Positions 1-9,269 of a stretch of 64,000 nt of DNA are shown in pieces; position 1 is the first letter of the stretch, and each line of letters begins with the position of its first letter. The stretch is from Oxalicibacterium flavum (GTDB lineage: Bacteria > Pseudomonadota > Gammaproteobacteria > Burkholderiales > Burkholderiaceae_D). A program made the position numbers and the translations under genes. Location: the NCBI RefSeq assembly GCF_014635065.1, contig NZ_BMCG01000003.1, positions 372,001 through 436,000 on the forward strand, in the 5' to 3' direction. The notes under the pieces were generated by a model. That model was not told where the DNA came from. It ran no database searches and worked only from the letters and a program-made list of their open reading frames with translations.

Positions 1-840
1 GTTGCGATTGGCACCCAGACCGTGGGCTCCATCATCCGGCCCGCATCCTATTGCGGTGTGGTCGGCTACAAGCCCACCTATGGCACGATTCCGCACGACG
101 GCACGCGCTACCTGTCGCCCACGCTTGATCACCTCGGCTTCATCACGTCCGATGTGCACTGGACCGCGGTGGCGCACGACCTGGTCTGCGCACACGGCAA
201 GGATGCCGCGCAGGCCGGCGATGCGGCGCGCAAGCCGACCAAACTCGGGCTCTATCGCTCCTCGCAGTGGAGCCAGGTCGATGGCGACGTGAAGGACAAC
301 TTCGATGCCGTGGTGCGGCGGCTCGAAGCCTGCGGCGTGCAGTGCGTGGAAGTCGGACTCGGGCTCGACATCCGCGAGATCGTCGATGCCGGCAACCGCA
401 TCATGGCCTACGAAACCACGCAGCATCTGTACCGCGACATCAAGGACAGGCTGGAGCAGGCCGGACCGTGGACGCAGGACCTGATCAAACTGGGGCTGAC
501 CATTTCGTCCGACGAATACGACAGCCTGCGCGCGCTGGTGGCGAACATGCGCATGGAGCGCGACCGGCCGCTGGACGGCATCGACGCGATCCTCTCGATC
601 ACCTCGCCGACCGCCGCGCCGTTCGGCCTGGCGCGCACCGGCGATGCCTCGTTCTGCGCGCCGTGGACCTTCCTCGGCCTGCCGGCGCTGGGCGTGCCGT
701 CCGGCATCTCGGACACGCTGCTGCCGCTGGGCGTGCAACTGGTGGGACGCGGCGGCGACGATGCGCAGCTGATCCGCATCGGACGCTGGTTGGAGGGCAT
801 GCTGCCGCGGCTCGCGCGTCCGCTGCACGCGGGCGCCTGA
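1..840 (+). CDS. Amidase signature family protein, 5' part outside window
   Basis: The reading frame is open from base 1 and ends at TGA 838-840, giving 279 visible residues. The visible start carries the end of the amidase signature (GTQTVGSIIRPASYCGVVG). The Ser of VGS at about residue 10 is the expected acyl-forming nucleophile of the Ser-cisSer-Lys triad. The catalytic Lys and cis-Ser of the family lie upstream of the window, so the protein is cut by the window edge, not shown to be broken. Family members hydrolyse amides such as aryl or alkyl amides, or act as GatA-like subunits. The substrate cannot be told. A GntR regulator follows on the same strand 81 bases later, which suggests a catabolic setting. 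Confidence 0.85.
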   Translation, partial: VAIGTQTVGSIIRPASYCGVVGYKPTYGTIPHDGTRYLSPTLDHLGFITSDVHWTAVAHDLVCAHGKDAAQAGDAARKPTKLGLYRSSQWSQVDGDVKDNFDAVVRRLEACGVQCVEVGLGLDIREIVDAGNRIMAYETTQHLYRDIKDRLEQAGPWTQDLIKLGLTISSDEYDSLRALVANMRMERDRPLDGIDAILSITSPTAAPFGLARTGDASFCAPWTFLGLPALGVPSGISDTLLPLGVQLVGRGGDDAQLIRIGRWLEGMLPRLARPLHAGA

Positions 841-886
841 CGGCTTGCGGGGCGAGAAGGGAGGCCGTTCCCGTCGGCTCGCGGCG

Positions 887-915
887 GCTTTGTGGAAAGA
901 GGCCTCATATATAAT
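887..915 (+). promoter_or_regulatory. Sigma-70-type promoter of the GntR gene, leaderless layout
   Basis: A perfect TATAAT lies at 910-915. No good -35 is seen; the best options around 888-895 (ctttgt, ttgtgg) are weak. The -10 ends only 6 bases before the ATG at 922, so transcription would begin at or next to the start codon. No Shine-Dalgarno sequence precedes the ATG, which fits a leaderless mRNA. Confidence 0.5.
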
Positions 916-921
916 CGAGCC

Positions 922-1596
922 ATGCCGAAAGACTACAAAACCGTCGAACAGTACGTGCTCAACCAGTTGCGCAGGGACATACTCGGCGGCAGATATCAGC
1001 CCGGCGACAGGCTCAGGCAGGACGAGGTCGCGCGGCGCTTCGAAGTCAGCACCACGCCGGTGCGGGAGGCGTTTCGCGACCTGCGCTCCGAAGGTCTGGT
1101 CTGGATAGATACCAACAAGGGCGTGATCGTCAAGGGATTGACGGTCAAGGACGTGGCCGAAATCTACGAGCTGCGCATCGCGCTCGAACCGCTGCTCGCG
1201 CGCAAGTCGGTCGCCACCATCGCGCCGGATGCGCTGGAAGCGGCACGGCTGATCCATCACGAGATGTCGGCCTCGTCGGACCCGCATCGCTGGGCCGCGC
1301 TGAACAAGGAATTCCACGTCACGCTGATGGCGAGCGAGAAGGACACGCGGCTCTACGACATGGTGAGGAACCTGCTGGTGATCGCCGAACCGTACGTGTC
1401 GCTGTCGATCTTCATCCATCCGCAGATTCTTGCGACCGACAACATCGAGCACGAACAGATACTCGAAGGCTACGAGAAGAAGAATGCGCGCAGCGTCGAG
1501 CGCATCGTCAAGCAGCACCTCGAGCAGACGCTGCTCGCCATCCAGAATTCCGTTGACGAAAACAGCCTGCGCCTGATGAGCAAGGCGTTCGCTTAG
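922..1596 (+). CDS. GntR family transcriptional regulator, FCD (FadR) subfamily
   Basis: 224 residues. Residues ~5-70 form a winged helix-turn-helix (RRFEVSTTPVREAFRDLRSEGLV is the typical GntR recognition region) and ~75-205 an all-helical FCD ligand-binding domain. Such proteins are usually repressors that release DNA on binding a small carboxylate. The ATG at 922 is preferred over an upstream in-frame ATG at 892 because the TATAAT at 910-915 lies between them. Neighbours are an amidase fragment upstream and, convergent, an MFS exporter and GabD-like dehydrogenase. The regulator may control either side; the ligand is unknown. Confidence 0.88.
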   Translation: MPKDYKTVEQYVLNQLRRDILGGRYQPGDRLRQDEVARRFEVSTTPVREAFRDLRSEGLVWIDTNKGVIVKGLTVKDVAEIYELRIALEPLLARKSVATIAPDALEAARLIHHEMSASSDPHRWAALNKEFHVTLMASEKDTRLYDMVRNLLVIAEPYVSLSIFIHPQILATDNIEHEQILEGYEKKNARSVERIVKQHLEQTLLAIQNSVDENSLRLMSKAFA

Positions 1597-1609
1597 CTAC
1601 TCCCGCCTT

Positions 1610-2899
1610 TCAGCGCTCCCGTTCCGCCGCCCACGTCTCCTGCGCATCGCCTGTCGCGTGCGCGCGCCGCCATGCCGCGCCGCCGTGCCAGAGCATGAAG
1701 GCGATCAACGTGCAGCCGAGCTGGCCCAGCGCCAGCGATACCGGCGAGTGCGACAGGATCGGCGCCATCACGCCGGCGATGACGGCGCCCAGCAGTGTCT
1801 GCGTGAACGACTGGCACGAGGCGACAATGCCGCGAATCGCCGGGAACAGGTCCAGCACCATCAGTGTTGCGACCGGCGCCACCATCGACATGCCGAAGGT
1901 ATAGAAGAACAGCGGCGCGACCGACCACGGCAGCGCCGGCGGCAGCAGCAGGTGATAGACGAGATTGATGCCGGCCGCGCCCAGCAGCAGCGTGAAGCCG
2001 ATCGCGATCTGCCGCGCCAGCGCAATGCGGCCGGCCAGCCGGTTGGCGGTCAGCGCGCCGCAGAAGATGCCGGCCACGGTCGGCACGAACTGCCAGCCGA
2101 ACTGGTCCGGTCCCAATCCCAGATGTTCGACCAGGAATACCGGCGCGGCCGCCACGTAGAGGAACATGCCGGCAAAGTTGAAGGCGACCGTGCCGCCCTT
2201 CAGGTGGAACAGCGGCGACAGGAATACCTGCTTGTAGCTGCGGTAGAGAGCGCTCGGGCGGAACGGCTGGCGACGCGAGGGCGGCAGTGTTTCCGGCAGG
2301 CGGCGGTAGCAGTAGATCAGCAGCAGCACCGCATAGGCGACCAACATGAAGAAGATCGCGCGCCAGTCGAGATGCTTGACGATCCAGCCGCCCATGATGG
2401 GCGCGATGGCTGGCGCGATCGAGAAGATCATGGTCACCAGCGACAGCAGGCGCGCCGCCGCCGCGCCCGCGTAGAGATCGCGGATGATGGCGCGGCCGAT
2501 GACGACGCCGGCACCGGCCGAGATACCCTGCAGCATGCGGAACAGCCACAGCGCTTCGATGCTCGGTGCAAGCGCGCAGCCGACCGAGGCCAGCGCGAAC
2601 ACGCCGAGCGAGACGAGGATGATGTTGCGGCGACCGAAGGCGTCGGACAGCGCGCCATGCCAGAGGATCATGACGGCGAACGAGAACATGTAGGCCGTCA
2701 GCGTCTGCTGGATTTCGAGCGGACTGGCCTGCAGCGAGGCGCGGATGGCGGGGAAGGCCGGCAGGTAGGTGTCGATCGAGAATGGCCCGAGCATGGCGAG
2801 CAGCGCCAGCATGATGGCGAGTGCCGTGCTGCCGACCAGCAGCGCTAGCGGCGGTTCGGCCGGCGGTGTCGAGGAGGGCGTGTGCGCGGGATCAGACAT
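1610..2899 (-). CDS. Bcr/CflA family multidrug efflux MFS transporter
   Basis: 429 residues with about 12 hydrophobic segments. The drug:H+ antiporter features are clear: FSIDTYLPAFPAI in TM1, the loop 2-3 motif SDAFGRRNIILV, and LFRMLQGISAGAGVVIGRAIIRDLY in TM4-5. This matches the Bcr/CflA branch of 12-TM exporters, which expel drugs or small metabolites. The N-terminus is a short Pro-rich cytoplasmic tail. The gene ends 13 bases from the convergent GntR gene and begins 29 bases after the gabD-like gene, with which it may be cotranscribed. The substrate is unknown. Confidence 0.88.
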   Translation of the reverse strand: MSDPAHTPSSTPPAEPPLALLVGSTALAIMLALLAMLGPFSIDTYLPAFPAIRASLQASPLEIQQTLTAYMFSFAVMILWHGALSDAFGRRNIILVSLGVFALASVGCALAPSIEALWLFRMLQGISAGAGVVIGRAIIRDLYAGAAAARLLSLVTMIFSIAPAIAPIMGGWIVKHLDWRAIFFMLVAYAVLLLIYCYRRLPETLPPSRRQPFRPSALYRSYKQVFLSPLFHLKGGTVAFNFAGMFLYVAAAPVFLVEHLGLGPDQFGWQFVPTVAGIFCGALTANRLAGRIALARQIAIGFTLLLGAAGINLVYHLLLPPALPWSVAPLFFYTFGMSMVAPVATLMVLDLFPAIRGIVASCQSFTQTLLGAVIAGVMAPILSHSPVSLALGQLGCTLIAFMLWHGGAAWRRAHATGDAQETWAAERER

Positions 2900-2928
2900 G
2901 TGTGTTGAGGTCGGGCATCAGCGGGCGG

Positions 2929-4404
2929 TCACGAATCGATGCCGCCCATGCACAGGTACTTGATGTCCAGGTATTCGTCCATGCCGTACTTCGATCCTTC
3001 GCGTCCGAGTCCCGATTGCTTGACGCCGCCGAAGGGCGCCACCTCGTTGGAGATCGATCCCGTGTTGATGCCGACCATGCCGTACTGCAGCCGTTCGGCG
3101 ACGCGCCAGACGCGGCCGATGCCGCGCGAGTAGAAGTAGCTCGCAAGGCCGAATTCGCTGTCGTTGGCAGCGGCGATGACTTCCTCGTCGCTCGAAAAGC
3201 GCGTCACGGCCGATACCGGACCGAAAGTTTCCTCGCGCATGATGGTCATGTCCTGCTTCGCATCGGCCAGCACGGTCGGCTCGTAGAAGCGTCCGCCGAG
3301 CTGCGGATGCAGGCGGCCGCCCGTCAGCAGGCGCGCACCCTTGGCTACCGCATCCTCGACGTGCTGCGCGACTTTCTGCACGGCCGCGTCGTCGATCAAC
3401 GGGCCCTGCATCACGCCGTCGTCGAAACCGTTGCCGAGGCGGATGCGCGCCGAGCCGTCGGCCAGCCGGCGCACGAATTCGTCATACACGGCGGTGTGCA
3501 CATAGAAGCGATTGGTGCAGACGCAGGTCTGACCCGCATTGCGGTACTTGGAGGCGAGCGCGCCCTTGACCGCCGCGTCGAGGTCGGCATCCTCGAACAC
3601 GATGAAGGGCGCGTGGCCGCCGAGTTCGAGGCTGAGCCGCTTGACGGTCGGCGCGCATTGTTCCATCAGGATGCGGCCGACCGGCGTCGAGCCGGTAAAG
3701 GACAGGTGGCGCACCACGGGGCTGGCGCACAGCACCTTGCCAACCGTCGCCGAATTGTCGGCGTCGGCCGTGACCACGTTGATGACGCCGCGCGGAATGC
3801 CGGCACGGTGCGCAAGTTCGGCCAGCGCCAGCGCCGACAGCGGCGTCTGCTCGGCCGGCTTGATGACGATGGTGCAGCCGGCAGCCAGCGCCGGCGCGAT
3901 CTTGCGCGTGATCATCGAGATCGGGAAATTCCAGGGCGTGATGGCCGCGCAGACGCCGACCGGCTGCTTGATGACGACCGTGCGCCGGTTCGTCCAGGTG
4001 CTCGCCAGCACGTCGCCGCAGACGCGCTTGGCTTCTTCCGCGAACCATTCGATGAAACTCGCGCCGTAGGCGATCTCGCCGCGCGATTCGATCAGCGGCT
4101 TGCCCTGTTCGGCCGTCATCAGCCGCGCCAGGTCCTCGGCGCTGGCCATCATCAGGTCGAACCACTTGCGCATCAGATTGGCGCGTTCCTTGCCGGTCCT
4201 GGCCGACCATGCGGGAAAGGCCGCGCCGGCGGCCGCGATCGCCTGTTCCGTTTCGGCGCGCGCCAGGTTCGGCACGCTGCCGACCACGCGGTTGTCGGCC
4301 GGATTGATGACGTCGAAACGTGCGCCGCCATCCACCCACGCGCCATCGATGTAGGCCTGTGAGCGTAGCAGGGCGGGATCGTCGAGAGGAGGGAGATGCG
4401 TCAT
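2929..4404 (-). CDS. gabD: Succinate-semialdehyde dehydrogenase, NAD(P)+
   Basis: 491 residues, the normal length for the aldehyde dehydrogenase family. It oxidises succinate semialdehyde to succinate in the GABA/4-hydroxybutyrate route, in the cytoplasm. Catalytic residues are visible: N159 in PWNF, E260 in LELGG and the nucleophile C294 in GQTCVC. A second Cys at 296 gives a CxC pair, known in some SSADHs as a redox switch. The GSTPVGR NAD-site turn is near 238-244. The MFS exporter lies 29 bases downstream. GabD is the best family match, but other semialdehydes are possible substrates. Confidence 0.85.
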   Translation of the reverse strand: MTHLPPLDDPALLRSQAYIDGAWVDGGARFDVINPADNRVVGSVPNLARAETEQAIAAAGAAFPAWSARTGKERANLMRKWFDLMMASAEDLARLMTAEQGKPLIESRGEIAYGASFIEWFAEEAKRVCGDVLASTWTNRRTVVIKQPVGVCAAITPWNFPISMITRKIAPALAAGCTIVIKPAEQTPLSALALAELAHRAGIPRGVINVVTADADNSATVGKVLCASPVVRHLSFTGSTPVGRILMEQCAPTVKRLSLELGGHAPFIVFEDADLDAAVKGALASKYRNAGQTCVCTNRFYVHTAVYDEFVRRLADGSARIRLGNGFDDGVMQGPLIDDAAVQKVAQHVEDAVAKGARLLTGGRLHPQLGGRFYEPTVLADAKQDMTIMREETFGPVSAVTRFSSDEEVIAAANDSEFGLASYFYSRGIGRVWRVAERLQYGMVGINTGSISNEVAPFGGVKQSGLGREGSKYGMDEYLDIKYLCMGGIDS

Positions 4405-4522
4405 GGTCTTTCTCCTGCGGGAAGTGAAGGGAACAACCTAGCGCGAAACCGCCGCCGCCACGGTTCGCTGGCCCACGTACCGGACGGCAGGCCGGGTTGT
4501 GCGACGGCAAGCCTGCGCGGCG

Positions 4523-5761
4523 TCAGGCCTGGCCGTCCTGCGCATCCTTCGGCTTGGCCTGCTCGCGGCGGTTGAAGCCGGCCACCATGTCGAAGCGGAA
4601 CAGCCGGCATTCGATGGCGCCGTTGAAGAACGGCGTCTTGCGCGCTTCCTTCAGGCGCAGCATCTTCGGCACGGTCAGGTCGGCCGTGAACAGGAACACC
4701 GACCAGCCGGCGAAGCGCTGTTTGAGCGTGGTGCCGAACGCGCTGAAGAATTCCTTCGCCAGTTCGTCCTCGGCCAGCGTCTTGTCGCCGCGCACGCCGA
4801 TGCGCTCGCCGTATGGCGGGTTGGTCAGCAGGATGCCGGGCGTGGCGGTCGGCGCCTTCACTTCCTGCGCCTCGATCTGCTTCAGCGGTACGTCGAAGCG
4901 GATGCCGGCGCGGTTCAGGTTGGCGCGCGCCATCACGACCATGTCGCCCGAGATGTCGCTGCCGAACACGCTCGGTTCGGCCGGCAGCGCATTGAGCCTG
5001 ACGCTGCCCTTGATGGCCTGCCAGGCATCCTGGTCGAAGTCGTTGAATTTCTCGAACGCGAATTCGCGGTGCAGGCCGGGCGGAATGCCGGCCACCATCT
5101 GCGCGGCTTCGGCGAGGATGGTGCCGGAGCCGCACATCGGATCGAACAGCGGAATGCCGGGCTTCCAGCCGGCCACGCGCAGCAGGCCGGCGGCGAGGTT
5201 CTCGCGCAGCGGGGCGTCGCCGGTGTCGAGCCGCCAGCCGCGCTTGAACAGCGCCTCGCCCGAGGTGTCGAGATAGACGGTGAAGTTGTTGGCGTCGAGG
5301 AAGCCGACGATGCGCATGTCGGGCATGCGCGTATCGACCGAGGGCCGCTTGCCGCACAGATCGCGGAAGCGGTCGCAGATGCCGTCCTTGATCTTGAGTG
5401 TGGTGAATTCGAGGCTGCGCAGCGGCGACTTGATGGCGGTGACGTCGATGCGGATCGTATGATGGATGCCGAACCAGTCTTCCCACGGCTGCGCCAGCGT
5501 CAGGTCGTAGATGTCGTTCTCGTTGACGTAGCCCGCATGCGCCATGCGCATCAGCACGCGCGAGGCGATGCGCGAATGCAGGTTCATGCGCATCGCGTCG
5601 GCCAGCGTGCCCGAGCAGTGCACGCCGCCCGGTACCTGGTTGTGTACCTTGAGCTTGCCGCCGTCGGCCTTGCCGAGCTGGGCGATCTCGTCGAGTTCCT
5701 CGGCGAGGGCGGCTTCCATGCCGCGCGGGCAGGGACAGAAGAAGGAATGGAATGTCGTCAT
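4523..5761 (-). CDS. THUMP-domain class I SAM-dependent RNA methyltransferase
   Basis: 412 residues from the ATG at 5761. A 53-codon upstream extension is possible but low in family similarity. The N-terminal ~1-160 looks like ferredoxin-like plus THUMP RNA-binding domains (FFCPCPRGMEAALAEELDEI; EFTTLKIKDGI). The methyltransferase half has the SAM motif DPMCGSGT at 207-214 and the N6-adenine/N2-guanine-type motif NPPYGER at 314-320. This fits the COG0116 group, whose E. coli member RlmL makes m2G in 23S rRNA. Unlike RlmL it lacks the second (RlmK) methyltransferase domain. The exact target base is not certain. Confidence 0.87.
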   Translation of the reverse strand: MTTFHSFFCPCPRGMEAALAEELDEIAQLGKADGGKLKVHNQVPGGVHCSGTLADAMRMNLHSRIASRVLMRMAHAGYVNENDIYDLTLAQPWEDWFGIHHTIRIDVTAIKSPLRSLEFTTLKIKDGICDRFRDLCGKRPSVDTRMPDMRIVGFLDANNFTVYLDTSGEALFKRGWRLDTGDAPLRENLAAGLLRVAGWKPGIPLFDPMCGSGTILAEAAQMVAGIPPGLHREFAFEKFNDFDQDAWQAIKGSVRLNALPAEPSVFGSDISGDMVVMARANLNRAGIRFDVPLKQIEAQEVKAPTATPGILLTNPPYGERIGVRGDKTLAEDELAKEFFSAFGTTLKQRFAGWSVFLFTADLTVPKMLRLKEARKTPFFNGAIECRLFRFDMVAGFNRREQAKPKDAQDGQA

Positions 5762-5841
5762 GGCGGGGAACCCTTTATCCGTTTGAAAGAAGCGCCGCTT
5801 CCTGGCGAGGCGGCGCGATGGTTTTGTTGGGTGATGCGGTA

Positions 5842-6447
5842 TTACGTTCTTGCGAATGCGGCCTCGACGAAATCGAGGCGGTCCTGGCCCCAGAACGGTT
5901 CGCCGTCCACCACGTACCACGGCGCGCCGAACACGTTGGCGGCAATCGCCTCGTCGGTGAAGCGCTGGTATTCGGCTTCCACGCTGGCGGTTTCCGAGGC
6001 CTTGAGCAGCGCCTTGCCGTCGTGGCCGGCTTCGTTGGCGAGCGCGGTCAGCGTATCGGCATCCATGATGTTGCGGTCGGCCGCCCAGAAGGCATGCATG
6101 ATGGCGCCGGTCAGCGCCAGCGCCGCATCGGTGCCGTGTGCGAAGCGCGCGGCGATGATGAGCCTGGCGGCGGCGTCGCCCGAGACCGGCGCGAAGCGCG
6201 GCTGCGGATTCAGCGGCAGGTTCAGCTTCTCGCTCCAGCGCCTGAGTTCGATCAGGCGATATGCCTGGCGTTGCGGCGGACGCTGCGCCAAGGGCAGGCC
6301 GCCGGATACGCTGAATACGTGCGGCAGGCTGATCGGCTTGAGTTCGAGCGTCACGTCGTATTGCCGTGCCAGTGCCACCAGCCGCGCATGGCCGAAGTAG
6401 GACCAGGGCGACTGCGGCGCGAAATAGTATTCACAGACACGGGGCAT
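5842..6447 (-). CDS. 2-hydroxychromene-2-carboxylate isomerase-like (DsbA fold)
   Basis: 201 residues. The N-terminus YYFAPQSPWSYFGHARL is typical of the HCCA isomerase/GST-kappa branch of the thioredoxin-like superfamily. The Ser of SPWSY takes the place of the redox Cys, and a cis-Pro-like GAPWYVVDGEPFWGQDRLDF segment lies near the C-terminus. Enzymes of this family use glutathione in aromatic (naphthalene-type) degradation, but single copies in housekeeping regions usually have no proven substrate. It starts 12 bases after hemJ and probably shares its transcript. Confidence 0.8.
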   Translation of the reverse strand: MPRVCEYYFAPQSPWSYFGHARLVALARQYDVTLELKPISLPHVFSVSGGLPLAQRPPQRQAYRLIELRRWSEKLNLPLNPQPRFAPVSGDAAARLIIAARFAHGTDAALALTGAIMHAFWAADRNIMDADTLTALANEAGHDGKALLKASETASVEAEYQRFTDEAIAANVFGAPWYVVDGEPFWGQDRLDFVEAAFART

Positions 6448-6459
6448 GGATGACTCCGC

Positions 6460-6885
6460 TCAGAAGGGTTTGACGACGACCAGGATCACGATGGCGAACA
6501 TGAGCACGGTCGGCACTTCGTTGAACCAGCGATACCAGCGATGGCTGCGCACGTTGCGGCCATCCTCGAACTTGCGCAGCAACCGGCCGCAGGCATGGTG
6601 ATAGCCGACCAGCAGCACCACCAGCGCGAGCTTGGCGTGCAGCCAGCCATTGCCCGGCCCCTGGCCGAAGCCGAAGCTCAGCAGCCAGATGCCGAACAGC
6701 AGCGCCGGCACCGCCAGTATCGTCATGAAGCGATAGAGCTTGCGCGCCATCATCAGCAAGCGCGTGGTGGCGTTGGCATCGGTCTCCATCGCCAGGTTCA
6801 CGAAGATGCGCGGCAGATAGAACAGGCCGGCGAACCACGAGATGACGAAGATCAGGTGCAGCGATTTGATCCAGAACATGGCCAT
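6460..6885 (-). CDS. hemJ: HemJ-like protoporphyrinogen oxidase, membrane protein
   Basis: 141 residues with four predicted membrane helices. The start WIKSLHLIFVISWFAGLFYLPRIFV and the later GPGNGWLHAKLALVVLLVGYHH are typical of HemJ (UPF0093), including the conserved His in the first helix and the LHAKL lysine. HemJ performs the penultimate step of haem synthesis, oxidising protoporphyrinogen IX in the inner membrane. The ATG at 6885 is chosen because upstream in-frame codons would overlap the end of proA; 6879 is an alternative. hemH (ferrochelatase) lies at 20.8 kb, so two late haem genes are in the window. Some annotations call this family CopD-like. Confidence 0.78.
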   Translation of the reverse strand: MAMFWIKSLHLIFVISWFAGLFYLPRIFVNLAMETDANATTRLLMMARKLYRFMTILAVPALLFGIWLLSFGFGQGPGNGWLHAKLALVVLLVGYHHACGRLLRKFEDGRNVRSHRWYRWFNEVPTVLMFAIVILVVVKPF

Positions 6886-6901
6886 GAGCGGTCCGATACC
6901 C

Positions 6902-8167
6902 TTAGGTTCGGACTTCTCCGTGACCGAACACGACATACTTGAGCGAGGTCAGCCCTTCGAGTCCGACCGGACCGCGTGCGTGCAGCTTGTCGTTCGAAAT
7001 GCCGATCTCGGCGCCCAGGCCGTATTCGAAACCGTCGGCGAAGCGCGTCGAGGCATTGACCATCACCGAGGCGGAATCGACCTCGCGCAGGAACTGCAAG
7101 GCGCGCGAGTAATCCTCGGTGATGATGGCGTCGGTGTGCTTGGACGAATAGCGGTTGATGTGCGCGATCGCTTCATCGACGCCGCCCACGGTCTTGATCG
7201 AGAGGATGGGCGCCAGGTATTCGGTGGACCAGTCTTCCTCGGTGGCCGAAGCCAGGTGCGCGTAGCCGGCAAGGATCTTCTTCGCCTCGTCGTCGCAGCG
7301 CAGTTCGACTTCCTTCTCGGCGTACAGCTTTGCCAGCTGCGGCAGGATGGACGGCGCGATGTCGCGCGCGACCAGCAGCGTTTCCATCGTGTTGCAGGTG
7401 CCGTAGCGGTGGCACTTGGCGTTGAAGGCGACATCCAGCGCCTTCTTCGGATCGGCCTTGTCGTCGATATAGACGTGGCAGATGCCGTCGAGGTGCTTGA
7501 TCATGGGCACCGTGGCCTCGGCCATCAGGCGTGCGATCAGGCCCTTGCCGCCGCGCGGCACGATGACATCGACGTACTGCGGCATGGTGATCAGTTCGCC
7601 GACCGCGGCGCGGTCGGTGGTTTCGACGACCTGCACCGCGTCCTGCGGCAGGCCGGCGCCTGCCAGTCCTTCCTTGACGAGCTTGGCCAGCGCCTGGTTG
7701 CAATGGATGGCTTCCGAGCCGCCGCGCAGGATGGTGGCGTTGCCGCTCTTGATGCAGAGGCCGGCGGCATCCACCGTCACGTTGGGGCGCGCTTCGTAAA
7801 TGATGCCGATCACGCCCAGCGGTACGCGCATCTGGCCGATCTGGATGCCGGTCGGGCGCACTTTCATGTTGGAGATCTCGCCGATCGGATCGGGCAGGGC
7901 GACGATCTGTTCCAGGCCTTCGGCCATGGTGGCGATCGCCTTGTCGGACAGCGTCAGGCGGTCGAGCAGCGCCGGCTCCAGTCCGTTGGCGAGCGCGGCG
8001 TCGAGGTCGAGCTTGTTGGCGGCGCGCAGCGCGTCGGCGTCGCGGCGGATGGCGGCGGCGATCAGCGTCAGCGCGCGGTTCTTGGCGGCGCTGTCGGCTT
8101 TCGCCATGGCGTGCGACGCTTGCCGCGCGCGCTCGCCGATCTGCTTCATGTATTGCTTGATGTCCAT
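6902..8167 (-). CDS. proA: Gamma-glutamyl phosphate reductase
   Basis: 421 residues, the usual length. It reduces L-glutamyl-5-phosphate to the semialdehyde with NADPH in proline synthesis. The family fold is evident from [17 protein letters not shown] at ~118-134, [10 protein letters not shown] near 202-211 and the catalytic Cys C258 in [12 protein letters not shown]. The ATG at 8167 gives the canonical [15 protein letters not shown] start; the frame is open 69 bases further upstream without similarity. proB is not in the window. hemJ begins 16 bases after its stop, and holA lies upstream. Confidence 0.95.
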   Translation of the reverse strand: MDIKQYMKQIGERARQASHAMAKADSAAKNRALTLIAAAIRRDADALRAANKLDLDAALANGLEPALLDRLTLSDKAIATMAEGLEQIVALPDPIGEISNMKVRPTGIQIGQMRVPLGVIGIIYEARPNVTVDAAGLCIKSGNATILRGGSEAIHCNQALAKLVKEGLAGAGLPQDAVQVVETTDRAAVGELITMPQYVDVIVPRGGKGLIARLMAEATVPMIKHLDGICHVYIDDKADPKKALDVAFNAKCHRYGTCNTMETLLVARDIAPSILPQLAKLYAEKEVELRCDDEAKKILAGYAHLASATEEDWSTEYLAPILSIKTVGGVDEAIAHINRYSSKHTDAIITEDYSRALQFLREVDSASVMVNASTRFADGFEYGLGAEIGISNDKLHARGPVGLEGLTSLKYVVFGHGEVRT

Positions 8168-8246
8168 GATCGTGACTATGGTTGGTGTGACAATTCTTCG
8201 GGTGCTGCGGGATGCGGGTTCGGCCAGCGCCATCAACCCTGCGCCG

Positions 8247-9263
8247 CTAGCCGTGCGCGACTTTCAACCCGAGCTGCAGCATGGCGTCCCAGGCGTCGCC
8301 GCTGTGCGACTTGGCGCGCAAACCTTTCACCATCTTATCGATTTGCGCGGCTTCCTGCAGGGCTTCTTCCAGCGTGGCAAGACGCAGGCGGCGCAGCGCC
8401 GGGGCGATCAGCCGTTCGCGCGGTCCCCAGATGCGCGCTTCCTTCATCAACTGCGGCAGCGGCCGGCCCTGTTCGACGCCGGCCTTGAGCTTGAGCAGGG
8501 TGCGGATTTCCTCGGCCACCGCCCACAGCACCAGCGGCAACGCCTCGCCTTCGCCCTTCAGGCCTTCGAGCATGCGCACCAGCCGCGTGGCGTCGCCGCC
8601 GAGCATGGCTTCGTTGAGCTTGAAGACGTCGTAGCGGGCGACATTGAGCACGGCGTCGTGCACCTGCTCGAAGCTCAGTTGGCCTTCGGGATAGAGCAGG
8701 GCGAGCTTGCGGATTTCCTGGTGCGCGGCCAGCAGGTTGCCTTCCACGCGGTCGGCGATGAAGTCCAGGCATTCGCGGCTGGCGCTCTGTTTCTGCGCTG
8801 TCAGGCGCGTGCCGAGCCAGGCCGGCAGCTGCGCGCGCTCGACCAGCGGAATGTCGATCCAGACGCCGGCCGCCTGCAGGCTCGCGACCCAGGCCGCTTT
8901 CTGCGTCTGCCAGTCGAGCTTGGGCAGCGTGATCAGGGTGACGTTGTCGGGACTTGGCGAGGCCGCGTAATCCTGCAGCGCCTTGCCGCCGTCCTTGCCG
9001 GGCTTTCCGGTCGGGATGCGCAGTTCGATCAGCTTGCGGTCGCCGAACAGCGATTGCGACTGGTTTGCCGCCAGCAGCTCACCCCACTTGAAGCTGCGTT
9101 CGACTACCAACACCTCACGCTCGGTCAGGCCCTGGGTGCGCGCCGCCTTGCGGATCTTGTCGGCAGCCTCGAGCGCGAGCAGGTGCTCGTCGCTCGTGAT
9201 CACGTACAGACCGGCGAGCGGTTTCGCGAGGTGAGTATCGAGCGCGTCGGCGCGCAGTTGCAT
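8247..9263 (-). CDS. holA: DNA polymerase III delta subunit
   Basis: 338 residues. Delta opens the beta sliding clamp within the clamp-loader complex. The N-terminal region has [24 protein letters not shown] and the [14 protein letters not shown] clamp-contact segment (~70-83). The middle has [25 protein letters not shown] and the C-terminal region is helical and packs with the other loader subunits. As in most proteobacteria, holA directly follows lptE, here by 6 bases, in the series leuS-lptE-holA. Confidence 0.93.
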   Translation of the reverse strand: MQLRADALDTHLAKPLAGLYVITSDEHLLALEAADKIRKAARTQGLTEREVLVVERSFKWGELLAANQSQSLFGDRKLIELRIPTGKPGKDGGKALQDYAASPSPDNVTLITLPKLDWQTQKAAWVASLQAAGVWIDIPLVERAQLPAWLGTRLTAQKQSASRECLDFIADRVEGNLLAAHQEIRKLALLYPEGQLSFEQVHDAVLNVARYDVFKLNEAMLGGDATRLVRMLEGLKGEGEALPLVLWAVAEEIRTLLKLKAGVEQGRPLPQLMKEARIWGPRERLIAPALRRLRLATLEEALQEAAQIDKMVKGLRAKSHSGDAWDAMLQLGLKVAHG

Positions 9264-9269
9264 GGCCGC

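Noticed and set aside
4499-6400. 633-codon plus-strand open frame across the methyltransferase and isomerase genes
   Set aside because: It runs through two well-supported minus-strand genes and has no motif; a GC-driven shadow.
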